From Procambarus clarkii (taxonomy: Eukaryota > Arthropoda > Malacostraca > Decapoda > Cambaridae): DNA of 64,000 nt. The stretch lies in the NCBI RefSeq assembly GCF_040958095.1, contig NC_091188.1:5589056-5653055 (forward strand). The letters run 5' to 3'. Under the pieces are notes generated by a model. It saw nothing but the letters and a program-made list of their open reading frames with translations, did no database searches and was not told where the DNA came from. Positions 42,721-56,665 of this stretch are shown here, in pieces. Both the position numbers and the translations under genes were made by a program. Within the stretch, counting starts at the first letter, position 1. Each line of letters begins with the position of its first letter.

Positions 42721-42934
42721 ATCACATTGCACAATCAATTGGGATTGTGCGGTTGAGGAGTATGATTTTGGGAGGCGAATGTTAAGAAGTATCCGCCGGA
42801 GATGTACCCTGAGAAACACGTTGGGTATTTTTCTTGATGACGTTGTTCCGGGTACTCCTGGGTCCTATGTGTTGCGGTGTTTGTCTGTGTCTGTCTGTGT
42901 GTGTCGTTGTGGGGTGGGTGGTTGTGGGGTGGGT

Positions 42935-42937
42935 GGT

Positions 42938-43019
<82 letters not shown>

Positions 43020-43062
43020 TGTGTGTCTGTGTGTGTGTGTATGTGTGTGTGTGTGTGTGTGT
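42935..43062. repeat. (GT)n microsatellite
   Basis: A long GT run with a few variants. The corresponding place behind copy 6 (47860-47970) is much shorter and more complex. Confidence 0.95.
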
Positions 43063-43595
43063 GTGGCGTTTGTCCCCGGTTCCTGTGTGTTCGGGGTTTG
43101 TGTTTGTGTTTGTTTTTATAAAAGGTTGTCTACATAGATTTTTTTAATTTTGTTTACACAGGAGGGTACAGAAACACACGATTGCTGACTCCTGTTAACA
43201 GGCTCAGAGCTTTCCCTTCCCATATCTCATGGTAAGCCTTACCCCACTAGTTTCCTGGAACACAACCCGCCAACCGGTTAACAACCAGGTACCCAATTAC
43301 TGCTGAGTGAAAAGAGGCGAACAGTTAAGGACTGACGCCTAACCAAAACTTCCCTGACCACTCTCGAACCTTGACAAATCGCTCACCAGTCCAGTCGCTG
43401 ATTTGCAAGAAAGCATTTTTTTTTCCTGTTTCCCAAAACACAAAATCCTATTTTGATATAGTTAGCCAACCAGTCAGAGCCGTTTTTTTTTCTACCAGCA
43501 GGGACTACGTTGTTTGTAATCCTGGCAATGATATTCGATGCTTCGCAACAAACATATCAACAAATATCATCATCGCAGAGCATCGTACATCGACA

Positions 43596-43816
43596 GAGTA
43601 TTTCCCAGGATCCAACATGTCGTACAGCTCCGCCTGCCGAAGCGACGGGCATTCCAGGACTATCACGACCAGTTGTGGCTGCGTAAATAAGCCGCCATCA
43701 CCTTACCTCACCAGTCTCTCTCAAGATTCCAAGGAAAAAAGAGGTCCGCTTCAACCGAGGAAAGCATTGTTGTACTTCATAACTGAGGTATACTCTACCG
43801 TTGACTGCAGTCATAG
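43596..43816 (+). promoter_or_regulatory. copy 6 promoter and noncoding exon 1
   Basis: The kappaB-like gagtatttccc is at 43596-43606, TATA-like taaataag at 43684-43691 and the initiator variant ccagt with its A at 43713. Exon 1 is 43713-43816 (104 nt), ending catag|gtaagc. Confidence 0.62.
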
Positions 43817-43990
43817 GTAAGCACTGACGTAACCTGTTGCAGTATCCGCACTCTATGACCTAAACGGCTGAAGGCCGTAATATGGGCGCACTTTGTTACA
43901 GGCCTTAACCTGAAGAAAGCACTGTTGTAATCCTCTGGATAACATAAACGGCTGTAGGGTATCTTGTTGACTTTAAACTTGTGGACACCT

Positions 43991-44099
43991 TACCTTGAGG
44001 TGCTTCCGGGGCTTAGCGTCCCCGCGGCCCGGTCGTCGACCAGGCCTCCTGGTTGCTGGACTGATCAACCAGGCTGTTGGACGCGGCTGCTCGCAGCCT
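43991..44099. mobile_element. short SINE fragment in intron 1 of copy 6
   Basis: It begins taccttgaggtgcttccggg and contains cggtcgtcgaccaggcctcc. It interrupts the sequence acacct/gatgtagg, which is continuous in the other copies. It is the tail of the SINE type seen at 36.56 kb, in reverse. Confidence 0.8.
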
Positions 44100-44507
44100 G
44101 ATGTAGGGCGCGGTCTGTTGTAAGCCGTAAGCTCAAATACGAACTGTTGAAGGCCTTAAACCGAAGAAAGTGTTACTTAGACTCAAGTGCTACAGATGAG
44201 CAGGACTCGGGCACAGACTAGCACTCTATAGTACTATAGTTTTTTGTCTCTATACAAGAAATATTTCTAAGTACTTACCAATTGGCTAATTTCGGGTTTA
44301 AGGCTTATCAATGGCAGGAGGGGTATTAAGGCCGCCACAGTAGATTATATTGACCAACCAACATGTATACTTTAGTTCTGAATATAGTCTAGAACTACAG
44401 TAAACTCCCAGCAAATATACACCGAGAAGTTTGGTAAGACATTCAGTGTATATTTTGTTAATTTGTATTATCTATCTAATATAATAATAATAATAATAAT
44501 AATAATG

Positions 44508-44569
<62 letters not shown>

Positions 44570-44754
44570 TACTCCTTCTGTTGCTATTATTCTAAACATA
44601 ATATATTTTTAGTAAAACATAATATTATGTTTCAATTTGCTGTCCTCTACTGCAGGTGGGAAAAAAATTTACCGAGGGTTGACGAACAGGAAGTATCTGG
44701 CCTTGACCCCTTGCCAGCACAGCCGGTCCGAGGTGTGGGAGACGAGCCGGAGGG

Positions 44755-45219
44755 ATGAGGGTGTCATGTGTGGTGTGGTGTGTGGTGGTGGTGTTGGCTC
44801 TGGGGTGCAGCGTCCTCGTCAGCTCACTATCCAATCCTGGTCTGTAGTCACACTGATCAAGTAGTTGTGTCCTGCTAATTATTATACAGTTCTCTAACGA
44901 GGGTACACTTTCCCCTGGTGTGTTTTCTCGTGTTTATATGTTAAAAGGTTGCGCGTGTTTTGTTTTCCATCCTAGACGTGGTTCTTTATTTATACAATGC
45001 TAACTAGAATATATACGTTTTCTTCTGCCCTCTATTGACATGATTATTGAGCACTCAACGATAGGAGGTGACTAAAGATCTTTAACAGTGCTAACCAGCA
45101 TATGTACATTCTCATCTGTTCTACATAGACAGGGTTCTACTACATATTGTGCAGTGGGTTATTGGGTACCTAACCAAACAATGTGATGGCAGTGCACAAT
45201 AGCAAATTGGAACTCTAAC

Positions 45220-45316
<97 letters not shown>

Positions 45317-45343
45317 GTGGTTAGAGTTCCAATTTGCACTAAA

Positions 45344-45434
<91 letters not shown>

Positions 45435-46148
45435 CGTATCTTGGAACATATACACACTAGACTCAGGTGACTAGAGCAACCTTGGAATATATTCACACTA
45501 GAGCAAACTTGAAACATACACACACCAGCCAGAGCTCCAGGGTACTCGTACCCCACTTTAAGATCCCCTGTGCTAATATAACTAATGTTTTTGGGTTCAA
45601 TTATCTGTGACTTTAGAACATCAGTTTAAACAAGATGGAGAATTTTTAGCAGGATAAGATCAATCTATATTTTGGCACGAGTTACCTGTACATTGACATG
45701 CAGTATAATTATGAACCTTGCCGGCTCTAATCACCGGTAAACTTGCCTAATAACGAGTGGTTTGACTGTCATTAAGGACGGCTGTAACGAGGCCATATCG
45801 TTGGTTACAGAAGGTGACGGCCGGAAGCTCCCTGCAGGAAGGGTGACCAGAGAGGCAAGCCAATTCGCATATGCCGCCGGGGGCTGGAACGCCAAGCAAT
45901 CTCATACGGTAAGGCAATCTCTGTTAAGGACTTAAAATTTCATTAACGTTTATATATTGACATCAAAAATATACACATGATCTTACAGACACATTATTTA
46001 CAAATTACTTACATCAGGAATTGAGTGTGAGATGTTATGAACTAAAAGTATATATATTTGACCTCTTCAACAGGGAGTGCTATTCAGAACTCCAGGAAAT
46101 ACGCGAAGACCCAGAATATGGTTTGGTACACGCCCGTACCACGGTTAG
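44755..46148 (+). CDS. copy 6: secreted basic peptide precursor (85 aa)
   Basis: Coding parts are 44755-44839, 45811-45908 and 46074-46148; the ATG exon starts at 44656. The signal peptide has Trp to Gly (LALGCSV) and Pro to Ser (SSLSNP). The middle exon has RVTR then [16 protein letters not shown]. The last exon is [20 protein letters not shown] then PYHG and TAG. Promoter, splice sites and phases are those of the family. Confidence 0.74.
45224..45431. repeat. two (TA)n tracts around a short inverted duplication
   Basis: TA runs at 45224-45315 and 45344-45431 are separated by gtggttagagttccaatttg, the reverse complement of the word just before the first tract. The tract edge has been duplicated in inverted form. 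Confidence 0.85.
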
Positions 46149-46739
46149 ATTTTGACATGCTGGGATTCTCGCCCACTACCACTACCCGCACCAGCTGGGG
46201 ATCTGGTCAACTACCCGCACCAGCTGGGGATCTGGTCAACTACCCGCACCAGCTGGGGACCTGGTCCACTACCTACTCGGCCGAACCTTATCAGCTGAGT
46301 TTCAACTTAGATTCAACAGAGCAGAAGAAGTTGTTAAACACATATGGCAAAATCTTACTGAAGCGACCATACGAGTCATAAATACTCATACTCCGCCCAA
46401 GTAAAACAGAAACAAGCAACACTTAGTGGGCCAGCCAGAGGCTTAGGGCCCGCGCAGGAATATCCCTGCGGAAAAAAAAAAAGCTGAGGACCAACAGACA
46501 TGACATCTAATTCAATATTTTTGGCTATTTCTTTTAATTTGTTTTTATTCTTCTGCAATGCAAATATTTAGCAAAAATGTTATATATGAAGGTGTTATGA
46601 AGATTTGAGGCTTTAAAGCTTTTACATATGATTTAGACAGTACGCAATATATATGTACTTTTACCAAATATATGTAATCTTATCTTTGTTAGTAAATTTT
46701 GTATAATCCTATGAAATGAAAGGTGAAAAGTATTACATA

Positions 46740-46740
<1 letters not shown>

Positions 46741-46802
<62 letters not shown>

Positions 46803-47172
46803 TAATAATAATAATAATAAGAAGAAGAGGAAGGTTTTGAACGAATCAATCTTTCTACTACGGTTAATGACCCCTCGAGTTGATTCTCTCAAGCAATCCC
46901 CCGTAATGGATACACATTTTGGATGCACTGCTGTATCAAAACCAATATCAACACTTCATCCTTGTGGGAGATATGAACCAACAAAAAGTGGCTCGAGCAT
47001 TTGACGATTGCCTGGCTGCCTGCGTTCTAACGAAACGTGTAAACGTTTCCTTTTCTTTACACACAGAAATCACAATAGCGTGATGTATCAAATGAACCAA
47101 TCCACATGGGCCGTGACGAGGATTCGAACCTGCATATAAGAGAATCCCAGACGCTGCCTTAATCGACTGCAA
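46741..47172 (+). mobile_element. 3' flank of copy 6: (AAT)n, LINE stub and SINE
   Basis: It is collinear with 42304-42720: (AAT)n at 46741-46820, the endonuclease stub GDMNQQKVARAFDD near 46965, and a minus-strand SINE fragment at 47080-47170. Confidence 0.7.
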
Positions 47173-47247
47173 AAATCACATTGCACAATCAATTGGGATT
47201 GTGCGGTTGAGGAGTATGATGTTGATACTTCTGTAAGCTATTCCTCT

Positions 47248-47649
47248 GTGAAGTGCAAGGTTGGTGTACTGGGTGCTGATGTGGTTGCGGAGGGTGGTAT
47301 GGACCCTGGTATGGCGTCTGTTGTCGAGGTGGGGGCCGGTGTGGTGCCCTTCGGTCACGCTTCGGGTGCCTCACCCGCGTCTGTTGGTGTCAGTTCTTCA
47401 TGGGGGGTGGTTCCCCCTGCTGGGGGTGTTGGTCAGCGTGGTGGACTCGTGGTGGTCCTGAAGAAGGCGGCTTGCCCGGTGGGGTTCGTGCCCACGCCCC
47501 CTGACCCGTCGGCGGTGGTCTTGCCGCCTCTCCAGTCTCCGCCCTCTTCGTCAGTGTCTCCTGCTTCGTCGGCAGCGGTGATACCGCATCTTCAGTCTCG
47601 CCCGTCGTCTTCTTTGTCCTCTGCTCGGGGGCAGCTGCCTCGCCTCTGA
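47248..47649 (+). CDS. GC-rich repeat-derived ORF, unclassified (133 aa)
   Basis: This open frame differs in composition from its AT-rich surroundings. The protein is rich in Ala, Gly, Pro, Ser and Val, with LVVVLKKAACPVGFVP (47446-47493) and a Pro/Ser-rich C-terminal half. A related LKK block exists near 35.9 kb. The corresponding place behind copy 5 lacks about 500 bp including the whole frame (gttgaggagtatgat joined to tttgggaggcgaatg). It may be the first ORF of a retroelement, but no diagnostic motif is visible. Confidence 0.4.
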   Translation: MKCKVGVLGADVVAEGGMDPGMASVVEVGAGVVPFGHASGASPASVGVSSSWGVVPPAGGVGQRGGLVVVLKKAACPVGFVPTPPDPSAVVLPPLQSPPSSSVSPASSAAVIPHLQSRPSSSLSSARGQLPRL

Positions 47650-47699
47650 TCGTCTGATTCCGTCGTTTATGTTCCGCTCGGAGCATGATGGGGATGACT

Positions 47700-48440
47700 T
47701 ACCTACTAAGCAGCGGTGAGCAATTTGGGAGGCGAATGTTAAGAAGTATCCGCCGGAGATGTACCCTGAGAAACACGTTGGGTATTTTTCTTGATGACTT
47801 TGTTCCGGGTACTCCTGGGTCCTATGTGTTGCGGTGTTTGTCTGTGTCTGTGTGTGTAGTTGTGGGGTGGGTGGTTGCGTGTGTCTGTGTGTGTGTGTGG
47901 TTGTGGGGTGGGTGGTTACGTGTGTGGGTGTGTGGTTGTGGGGTGGGTGGTTACGTGTGTGTGTGTGTGGCGTTTGTCCCCGGTTCCTGTGTGTTCGGGG
48001 TTTGTGTTTGTGTGTTTGGTTTTATGTGTGGCCCTTTTTGGCTGGGTTTGCGTTTTTTGTCAATGCTCTGTCACTTGTTAATTGTATGTTGTAACTTGTA
48101 ACTTGTCCGTTGTGCATTGTTTGTTCTTTCCTGTCTCACTTTGTGTTATGTTGTATACATGTGTTTTCTATAGTGTTTGTGTGTGTGGCTGTTTTTTTTT
48201 CTGTGTTTTTTACGTGTCAATGCATTTATCTCTATATTCTATACTGCCGATTGTTTACCTTTGGTGCAATTGTTTTTGTGTGTATTACTTTCTTTGTTTC
48301 CTTGTTATGTGCATCATGTTTGTGTTCATGTATTGTTTCTCTGTTCTGTGTGTCCTGTTTACTTTTATGGTATGTTACATTTTGTGTGTGGCTATTTTGT
48401 TCTTTGACCCTTTTGTACTTGCTTTTATAAATAAAAACAA
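47700..48440 (+). other. GT- and T-rich sequence behind the repeat ORF
   Basis: Contains ggggtgggtggtt repeats (47860-47950) and then T/G-rich DNA. Cys/Val/Phe-rich frames reflect the composition. No gene is supported. Confidence 0.45.
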
Positions 48441-48446
48441 GTCAGC

Positions 48447-48665
48447 AGACTAACAGACGTTGTCACAGCCCGAATAAGACTTGGCTACAAGTATCTCTGG
48501 CAGTTCGGCTTGTACAGGGATCTAGATGAAGTTAAGTGTAAAGTGTGTAGACAAAGACAGGGACACACACTCGAACACTATATCTAGGAATGTAGTAAAA
48601 TTGAGCCAGTTAGAGATAAATCTAAGCTCACGCTGTATGATATGGCAACCTATCTTATTACCATA
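48447..48665 (+). mobile_element. I-like LINE C-terminal zinc-knuckle fragment
   Basis: The frame reads VVTARIRLGYKYLWQFG then CKVCRQRQGHTLEHYI, interrupted by a stop before ECSKIEPVRD. It is comparable with 29950-30110 but a different subfamily. Confidence 0.75.
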
Positions 48666-49088
48666 ATGACAGTTACCATATCTCATGGTAAGCCTTACCC
48701 ACTAGTTTCCCTGGAACACGACCCGCCAACCGGTTAACAATTGTACCCAATTACTGATCGGTGAACAGAGTTGAACAGTTAAGGATTGACGTCCAGTCAA
48801 AACTTCCCTAACCACTCTCGAACCTTGACAAATCGCTCACCAGTCCAGTCGCTGATTTCCAAGAAAGCGTGTGGCCCAAACGTTCGGTTCGGAGTTATTT
48901 TTCCACCACAAAAGTCTATTATGATGTAGTTAGCCAACCATTCAGAGCCAGTTTTAAACAGAGCTGTTTTCGTTGCCAGCGGGGACTACGTTGTTTGTAA
49001 TCCTGGCAGTGATATTCGATGCTTCGTAACAAACGTATCAGGAAATCTCATCAACGCGGAGCATCGTACATCGACAGAGAAGTCAACA

Positions 49089-49309
49089 GGGTATTTCCCA
49101 AGATTAAACAGGTCGTACAGCGCCGCCTGCGGAAGCGACGGGCATTCCAGGACTATCAAGACGAGTTGTGGCTGCGTAAATAAGCCTCCATCCCCTTACC
49201 TCTTCAGTCTCTCTCAAGAACTCAGGAAAAAAAGAGGTCCGCTTCAACCGAAGAAAGCACTGTTATACCTCATAACTGAGGTATACTCTACTGCTAGCCG
49301 CAAACACAG
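49089..49309 (+). promoter_or_regulatory. copy 7 promoter and noncoding exon 1
   Basis: The kappaB-like gggtatttccc is at 49089-49099, TATA-like taaataag at 49177-49184 and the initiator tcagt with its A at 49206. Exon 1 is 49206-49309 (104 nt), ending cacag|gtaagc, without an ATG. Confidence 0.65.
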
Positions 49310-50645
49310 GTAAGCACTGACGTAACATGTTGCAGAATCCGCACTCTATGACCTAAACGACTAAAGGCTGTAAAACAGGCACACTCTGTTACAGGCCCTA
49401 ACCTGAAGAAAGGACTGTTGTAATCCTCTGGAGAACATGGATAGCTGTAGGTATCCCTTTGACTTTAAACTGATGGACACCTGATGTAGGGTGCGGTCTG
49501 TTGTAAGCCATAAGCTCAAATGCGAACTGATGTAGGCCTTACACTGAAGAAAACACCGTTGTACAAATGAGCAGGACTCAGGCAGAGACTAGCATTCTAT
49601 AGTACTAGTACACTATAGTACTATATAGCTGGATGTTCATGAGGTTAAGGGTAATCTTGCTTGTTATCTTAGTGGTCATAAGTGACTCAAGGATACTGCA
49701 ATAACTCGCGATTTTTTCTCGGTCCTCAACAATTTGCTCTCGTCCCTCTGGATAAAATAATTTGGAGGTTTTCATTAATGTGATCTACGTCCTCTGCCTA
49801 GCGCCTGTAAACTCGTGTGCAATCATTTGCAATGTTAGCGATGTAAATGTTGCACAGCAATGGTCAGGTTACACTCTCCTGTTGGACACTTACATCTACG
49901 GTGAGCTCACAGGAGGAATGACTTTTAGTGAAAACATGTAAAGTTTGCTTGCTTAAGCAGCTTTCAAGGAATCACATAAAATTTCCATCAACACCAAGTA
50001 CCTTAAGCTTATAAATCAAACCTTTGAGTCAAAGCCTAAGTAATGCTCGAACTGTGTCCAAAGAAATGACAGCTGCGTCCTCTCTATGTTTAAGACATGT
50101 GTTCAGTTTAATTTCACCTGCAGTAACAGCTAGGTCTTATGGTCTTCTATAACCTCTTAAAAAATATGTTTGTTAGTAAATATTCTATTGAAAGTTGTTT
50201 TTGTCTCTATACAAGAAATATTTCTAAGTACTTACCAATTGATTAATTTTGGGTTTAAGGCCTATCAATGGCGGGAGGGGTATTAAGGCCGCCACAGTAG
50301 ATTATATTGACAACCAACAAGTACACTTTAGTCCTGAGCATAGTCCAGGACTACAGTAAACTCCCAACGTATATACACCGAGAAATTCGGTGAGACATTC
50401 AGTGTACATACGTGTTAATTTGTATTATCTATCTAATAATAATAATACTTATTATTATTATTATTCCTTCTGTTGCTATTATTCTAAACATAATATAGTT
50501 TTAGTAAAATATAATATGAGATTCATTTTGCTGTCCTCTACTGCAGGAGAGAAGAACATTCACCGAGGGCTGACGAGCAGGAAGTATCCGGCTTTGACCC
50601 CTTGCGAGCACAGCCGGTCCGAGGTGTGGGAGACGAGCCGGAGGG

Positions 50646-52381
<1,736 letters not shown>

Positions 52382-52399
52382 ATTTTGATATGCCGAGAT

Positions 52400-52565
52400 A
52401 CTCGTCCACTACCCCCACAAGCTTGGGGACCTGGTCCACTACCCCCACCAGCTGGGGACGTGGTTCACTACCCCCCCGCCAGCTGGGGACCTGGTTCACT
52501 ACCCCCCACCAGCTGGGGACCTGGTTCACTACCACTACCTACTCCCCCCCCTATCCCCCCCCCCT
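52400..52565 (+). repeat. 3' minisatellite of copy 7
   Basis: Four to five units of ccagctggggacctggttca with a period near 28 bp follow the stop codon. Confidence 0.85.
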
Positions 52566-52965
52566 ATAAGCTGAGAACCAACCACCACTTCCAGACCTAA
52601 CATCTAATTCAGTATTTTTGGCCACTTTTAATTTAAGTTTTTATTCTTCTGCAATTCAAATATTTAGCAGAAATATTATACACGATGGTGTTACGAAGCT
52701 TTGAGGCTCTAAAACTTTTACATATCATGTAGTTAGTACGAAATATATATGTACTTTTTCCAAATATATGTTTACATTGTTAGTAAATTTTATATAATCC
52801 TAAGTAATGAAAGATGAAAAGTATTAAACAAATAATAATAGAAAGGTCTTAAACGAACTGATTTTTCTATTACTGTAATGACCCTCGAGTTGATTCTCTC
52901 AGGCTATCCTTCTTAATGGAAAGGAAGTGAACCAGTACTATGTCTGACTGATGTTCTAGATGCAC

Positions 52966-55330
52966 GGCTGTATCAAAACCAATGTCAACACTTCATCCTT
53001 GTGGGAGATATGAACCAATAAAAAGTGCCACGAGCATTTGAAGATTCCCTGGCTGCCTTCGTTCTAACGAAGCGTGTAAAAGTTTCCTTTTCACTTTATC
53101 AGGACCCCCTCAGTTGACCTTGTGTTGACTGGTCTGGCAGAACACTATATCACACGTCGTTCTCAGGGCTAAGCTGGGTCTTTGGATCATCATAATACCA
53201 GCTTTAAGACTGAAGCATCACCCACATGTCTTTGGGATCAAGGAGACTGGCAGGGCCTGTGCGACACCCTAAAGAACGATCAGCAGCCAAAATGTGTTGC
53301 ATAATTTTGCGTATTTCGGGGTGACATGAGGGTTATTAATATGTCTCTGTCCATTCAAAGGGAACATTTATTTGGGTGTCACATAAAACACCTCCGGTTT
53401 GGCATTTTAGTTATGGAGAGAGGAACTTGTACAGAAGGTAAATGGGGGTTGTTAACCTTCTGTGAACTTTGTCGAATGTACAATGACCCGCCACATTTCT
53501 CCTGTTCTGGGTATGCACAGCACAGAAGAGATGCCAACTGCTGTACCTGTATGCACGGCAGTGGGTCAAGTATATTAAGCTAGTATCCACTGAACAGAAG
53601 TACTTGTAGGTCCCATAATTTAGAACGTTTGTGGATGTCTACCCGGCAGATATCAGTTATGTTTGGTTCCTAGCAGACCACCGGATGAGTTGAAGACGCG
53701 TATTCTGCATGTGGCAGCTCTGAACTGTGGCGTGTTTTTCTTTGGGTAATGTCACTCAGCTACCAGTCACTCGTACTGACCCAGGTATGTTGGGTGACAC
53801 TGGTCTCTGTGGTATGCTGGCGGGAGGACTCATTCTTGCCGACAACTTGAAAATTTCAGTTACTAAAGAAATTTTTAGTGATGTGCAGAAGATTTTATTC
53901 ACCTCTGAGCCTCTTAAGCTTACACACACCATTCTTTTATGTCAAAGTAAATGAAATGCTCTCAAAGCGACATGAAAAAACTTGAAAGCATATAAAATGA
54001 AGCCATGACAATCATTCTTCGAGTCCCAAGGACTGCCAAAACATCTAATCTACGATAGGAATTGTCCTTCCCAAGTTAAGGAACTGAATGCAAAGCTTGC
54101 AATTAAGATAGCCAGAGATCCCCATTACAATGATATTGCCAAGAAAAAAACATAAGTTCTGTGTTACTTTCAAGAGGAGACAGGAGAAAAAATGCCATCA
54201 CAGTTCAGTCTGCTACCTCGAACTTCATCTGCTTGAGCAAGCCCGAGAACGAGCTTGCTCTACAACTACATTGAACTAGAACGTGAACTACAAGCAAGCC
54301 TGTAGAGAGGTTACCTTCATGAGAGGATGGCCCATTCAGGATTATCATCAATGAGATGAAAACGAAAACATAAGAACATAAGAACATAAGAACAAAGGTA
54401 ACTGCAGAAGGCCTATTGGCCCATACGAGGCAGCTCCTATTCTATAACCACCCAATCCCACTCATATACTTGTCCAACCCGTGCTTGAAACAATCGAGGG
54501 ACCCCACCTCCACAATGTTACGCGGCAATTGGTTCCACAAATCAACAACCCTGTTACTGAACCAGTATTTACCCAAGTCTTTCCTAAATCTAAACTTATC
54601 CAATTTATATCCATTGTTTCGTGTTCTGTCCAGTGTTGATACTTTTAATACCCTATTAATATCCCCCCGGTTATGTCCATTCATCCACTTGTAAACCTCT
54701 ATCATGTCACCCCTAACTCTTCGCCTTTCCAGTGAATGCAACTTAAGCTTTGTTAATCTTTCTTCATATGAAAGATTTCTAATTTGGGGAATTAACTTAG
54801 TCATCCTACGCTGGACACGTTCAAGTGAAAACGCCCAACATGATACCACAAGAAATGAGGCACAAGTATCTAGAGGAAATTTTTATAGAAGCCAGAGATG
54901 AATTAGATCAAATTTACATGATGTGTCTTCCAATTCTGTCAATGGCAGGGCTGGTGCAACATACACTGTAATTAGGAATAATACCTTTCAATGCGGAAAT
55001 AAAGAAAACCCACGTATTGAGAACTATGCCTCTTCAACACAAGCAGAGCTAACTGTCATTGTTATGGCGTTAAGATTCCTTGCACGAAACACTACCGGTG
55101 CAGTGATCTGCACTGATTCAAACGCAGCACTACAAAGCCTAAGTAAAAATCGGGCAGAAAATCTTGCGATTGTTGGTGAAATCAAGAGAGCTGTGTGAGT
55201 ACTAGCCAATCATGGAAGAGTCGTCAAGTTTCCGTGGATCCTCTCCCATGTTGAAATCTCTGGAAATGAACGAACTGATGTGCTGGCTTCTGAAGGGGCT
55301 GAAGGCGTAAAAATTTAAGAGATGACAAAT
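52966..55330 (+). mobile_element. I-like LINE behind copy 7, with a nested LINE
   Basis: It is collinear with 27955-29830: endonuclease block at 53000-53060, the unassigned middle (CELCRMYNDPPHFSCSGYAQ at 53463-53522), and RNase H from 54890 (AVICTDSNAALQSLSKNRAE near 55098-55157). It is interrupted at 54376-54832 by another LINE and carries several frame breaks. It is inactive. Confidence 0.82.
54376..54832 (-). mobile_element. CR1-like LINE 3' fragment nested in the I-like LINE
   Basis: On the minus strand 54442-54849 encodes VQRRMTKLIPQIRNLSYEER then LHSLERRRVRGDMIEVYKW, the RT C-terminal region of CR1-like LINEs. The 3' end is a short (ttcttatg)n tail at 54368-54392. A duplication of about gaaaac flanks it. 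Comparison with 29325-29345 shows the uninterrupted target. Confidence 0.85.
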
Positions 55331-55659
55331 GTTAATCTTCTTGATTGAGAAGGAAGGAAGGAATTATCAGGGAAAAGCGCCAAGCCATTAAGACTATATT
55401 TGAGAAGCTGTTCACTTGAGACAGTTAAGCAAGTCCCAGCTGTGTCTGGGTACAAGTGACAGGATGAACAACCCAGCGGGTTTTCTTCCTATTGGGGAGT
55501 GTTGCACATGCTGCAATTGCGGTGTGTCCACTCACAGGATAAGTTGCGCTGCCCCATTAAACTCGCCCCTCCGGGCAAATTTTTAATTTTAAATGCTACA
55601 GAAATATCCAAGGCTGTGACATTTACTCTCTCCACTGTTTAGACTGTAAGAGTCTCTAG

Positions 55660-56180
55660 ACAGTTTTCCCATTTTCAGGTCAAATTTACTGGACGGCCAT
55701 CATCTCACTACTGGCCTCGACGAGGACAGGATGCTGGCGGCTTGTCAAAGGTCCCCATTTCTCCTGATGATTTTATCCTGCTGGATTTTTAATTACAGCA
55801 GTGTTTTGGCATTTACGGCTTTGAAAGGTAGGTAGGTCTAGTGTTTATAACCTTAGTGAAAAAATATCTCCTATTATCTGCCCTACATTGTGGCTTGTTG
55901 AGTTTGAAACCGTTGCTCCTTGTTTGTGTTACATCTGGCCTTTTATAAAAGTGGTTTGCATCAAAGTTCACCAAATTGCTCAGTATTTTAAGAGTTTTAA
56001 TGAGATCAGCCTTGTCACGTCTGGTTTGCAGTGTTGCTAGTCCTGTGGTCCTCAACTGCTCTTGATATGCAAATTGACTTAGAACCGGGAGGATTTTTGT
56101 CTCCCGGTGTTGAACTTTCTTCAAAGCAGATATGTCTTTCTGCACATGAGACCTCCATGCAGATCTAATATGTTTCTTTT
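55660..56180 (-). mobile_element. LINE RT C-terminal fragment
   Basis: On the minus strand 55813-56145 encodes ALKKVQHRETKILPVLSQFA then GLATLQTRRDKADLIKTLKI. It is the same family as the + strand fragment at 5.5-6.57 kb, whose 3' end it shares. Confidence 0.8.
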
Positions 56181-56514
56181 CCCCAAACCAAATTGCTTAC
56201 TGCTTAGCAAGTAGTTTTCATCAAGCTGCTTTTGTCTCTTAGTGAGGCTTTTTTTCAAAGATGTTTCCTACAACAGAGAGGTAGTATGTTGTAAATAGTT
56301 TTTTGCTGCTGTCTTGCTTCTCCTTTCGTTAAGAGACACAACTCTATCCTTTTTCGAGATTAGTGGCTAGGTTTGTTTGTTAGTTCAAACTTGGAAGAGG
56401 GTTGCTGCGAGTGCAGATACACATTATTTTACGATATAGAGAATTACAGAGTCTTGTCCTATAGGGCCGTGCTAACACTCGTTTTGAATACAAGTTTTAC
56501 GTCTTTCTCTTCAG

Positions 56515-56665
56515 TGATGATACAGGACGATAAGTGGGAACTGGTGAAGGGAAGGTGCCACAGGGAGAGAACGATCAGGCTCAGTAACTTGCCTTATATT
56601 TACAAAATGAGAGAAGCAAGAAGGTTGAGCCTTCTCTATGGCACTGATAACTACAGAGTCAACAG
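56515..56665 (+). CDS. exon-like open segment, unknown
   Basis: It is bounded by tttctcttcag and aacag|gtgtgt and open in one frame: MIQDDKWELVKGRCHRERTI then LPYIYKMREARRLSLLYG. The composition is protein-like (Lys, Arg and Glu rich) and unlike its surroundings. No partner exon is found, so it may be an isolated exon, an exon remnant or part of a mobile element. Confidence 0.3.

Noticed and set aside
42779-43147. Cys-Val repeat protein
   Set aside because: It is the translation of a (GT)n tract.
43371-43820. Long frame DIRCFATNISTNIIIAEH... and the alternative MLRNK...LWLRK across the promoter regions
   Set aside because: Frames are interrupted in several copies, overlap the TATA box and initiator, and do not match the phase needed by the next exon. 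They lie in promoter DNA.
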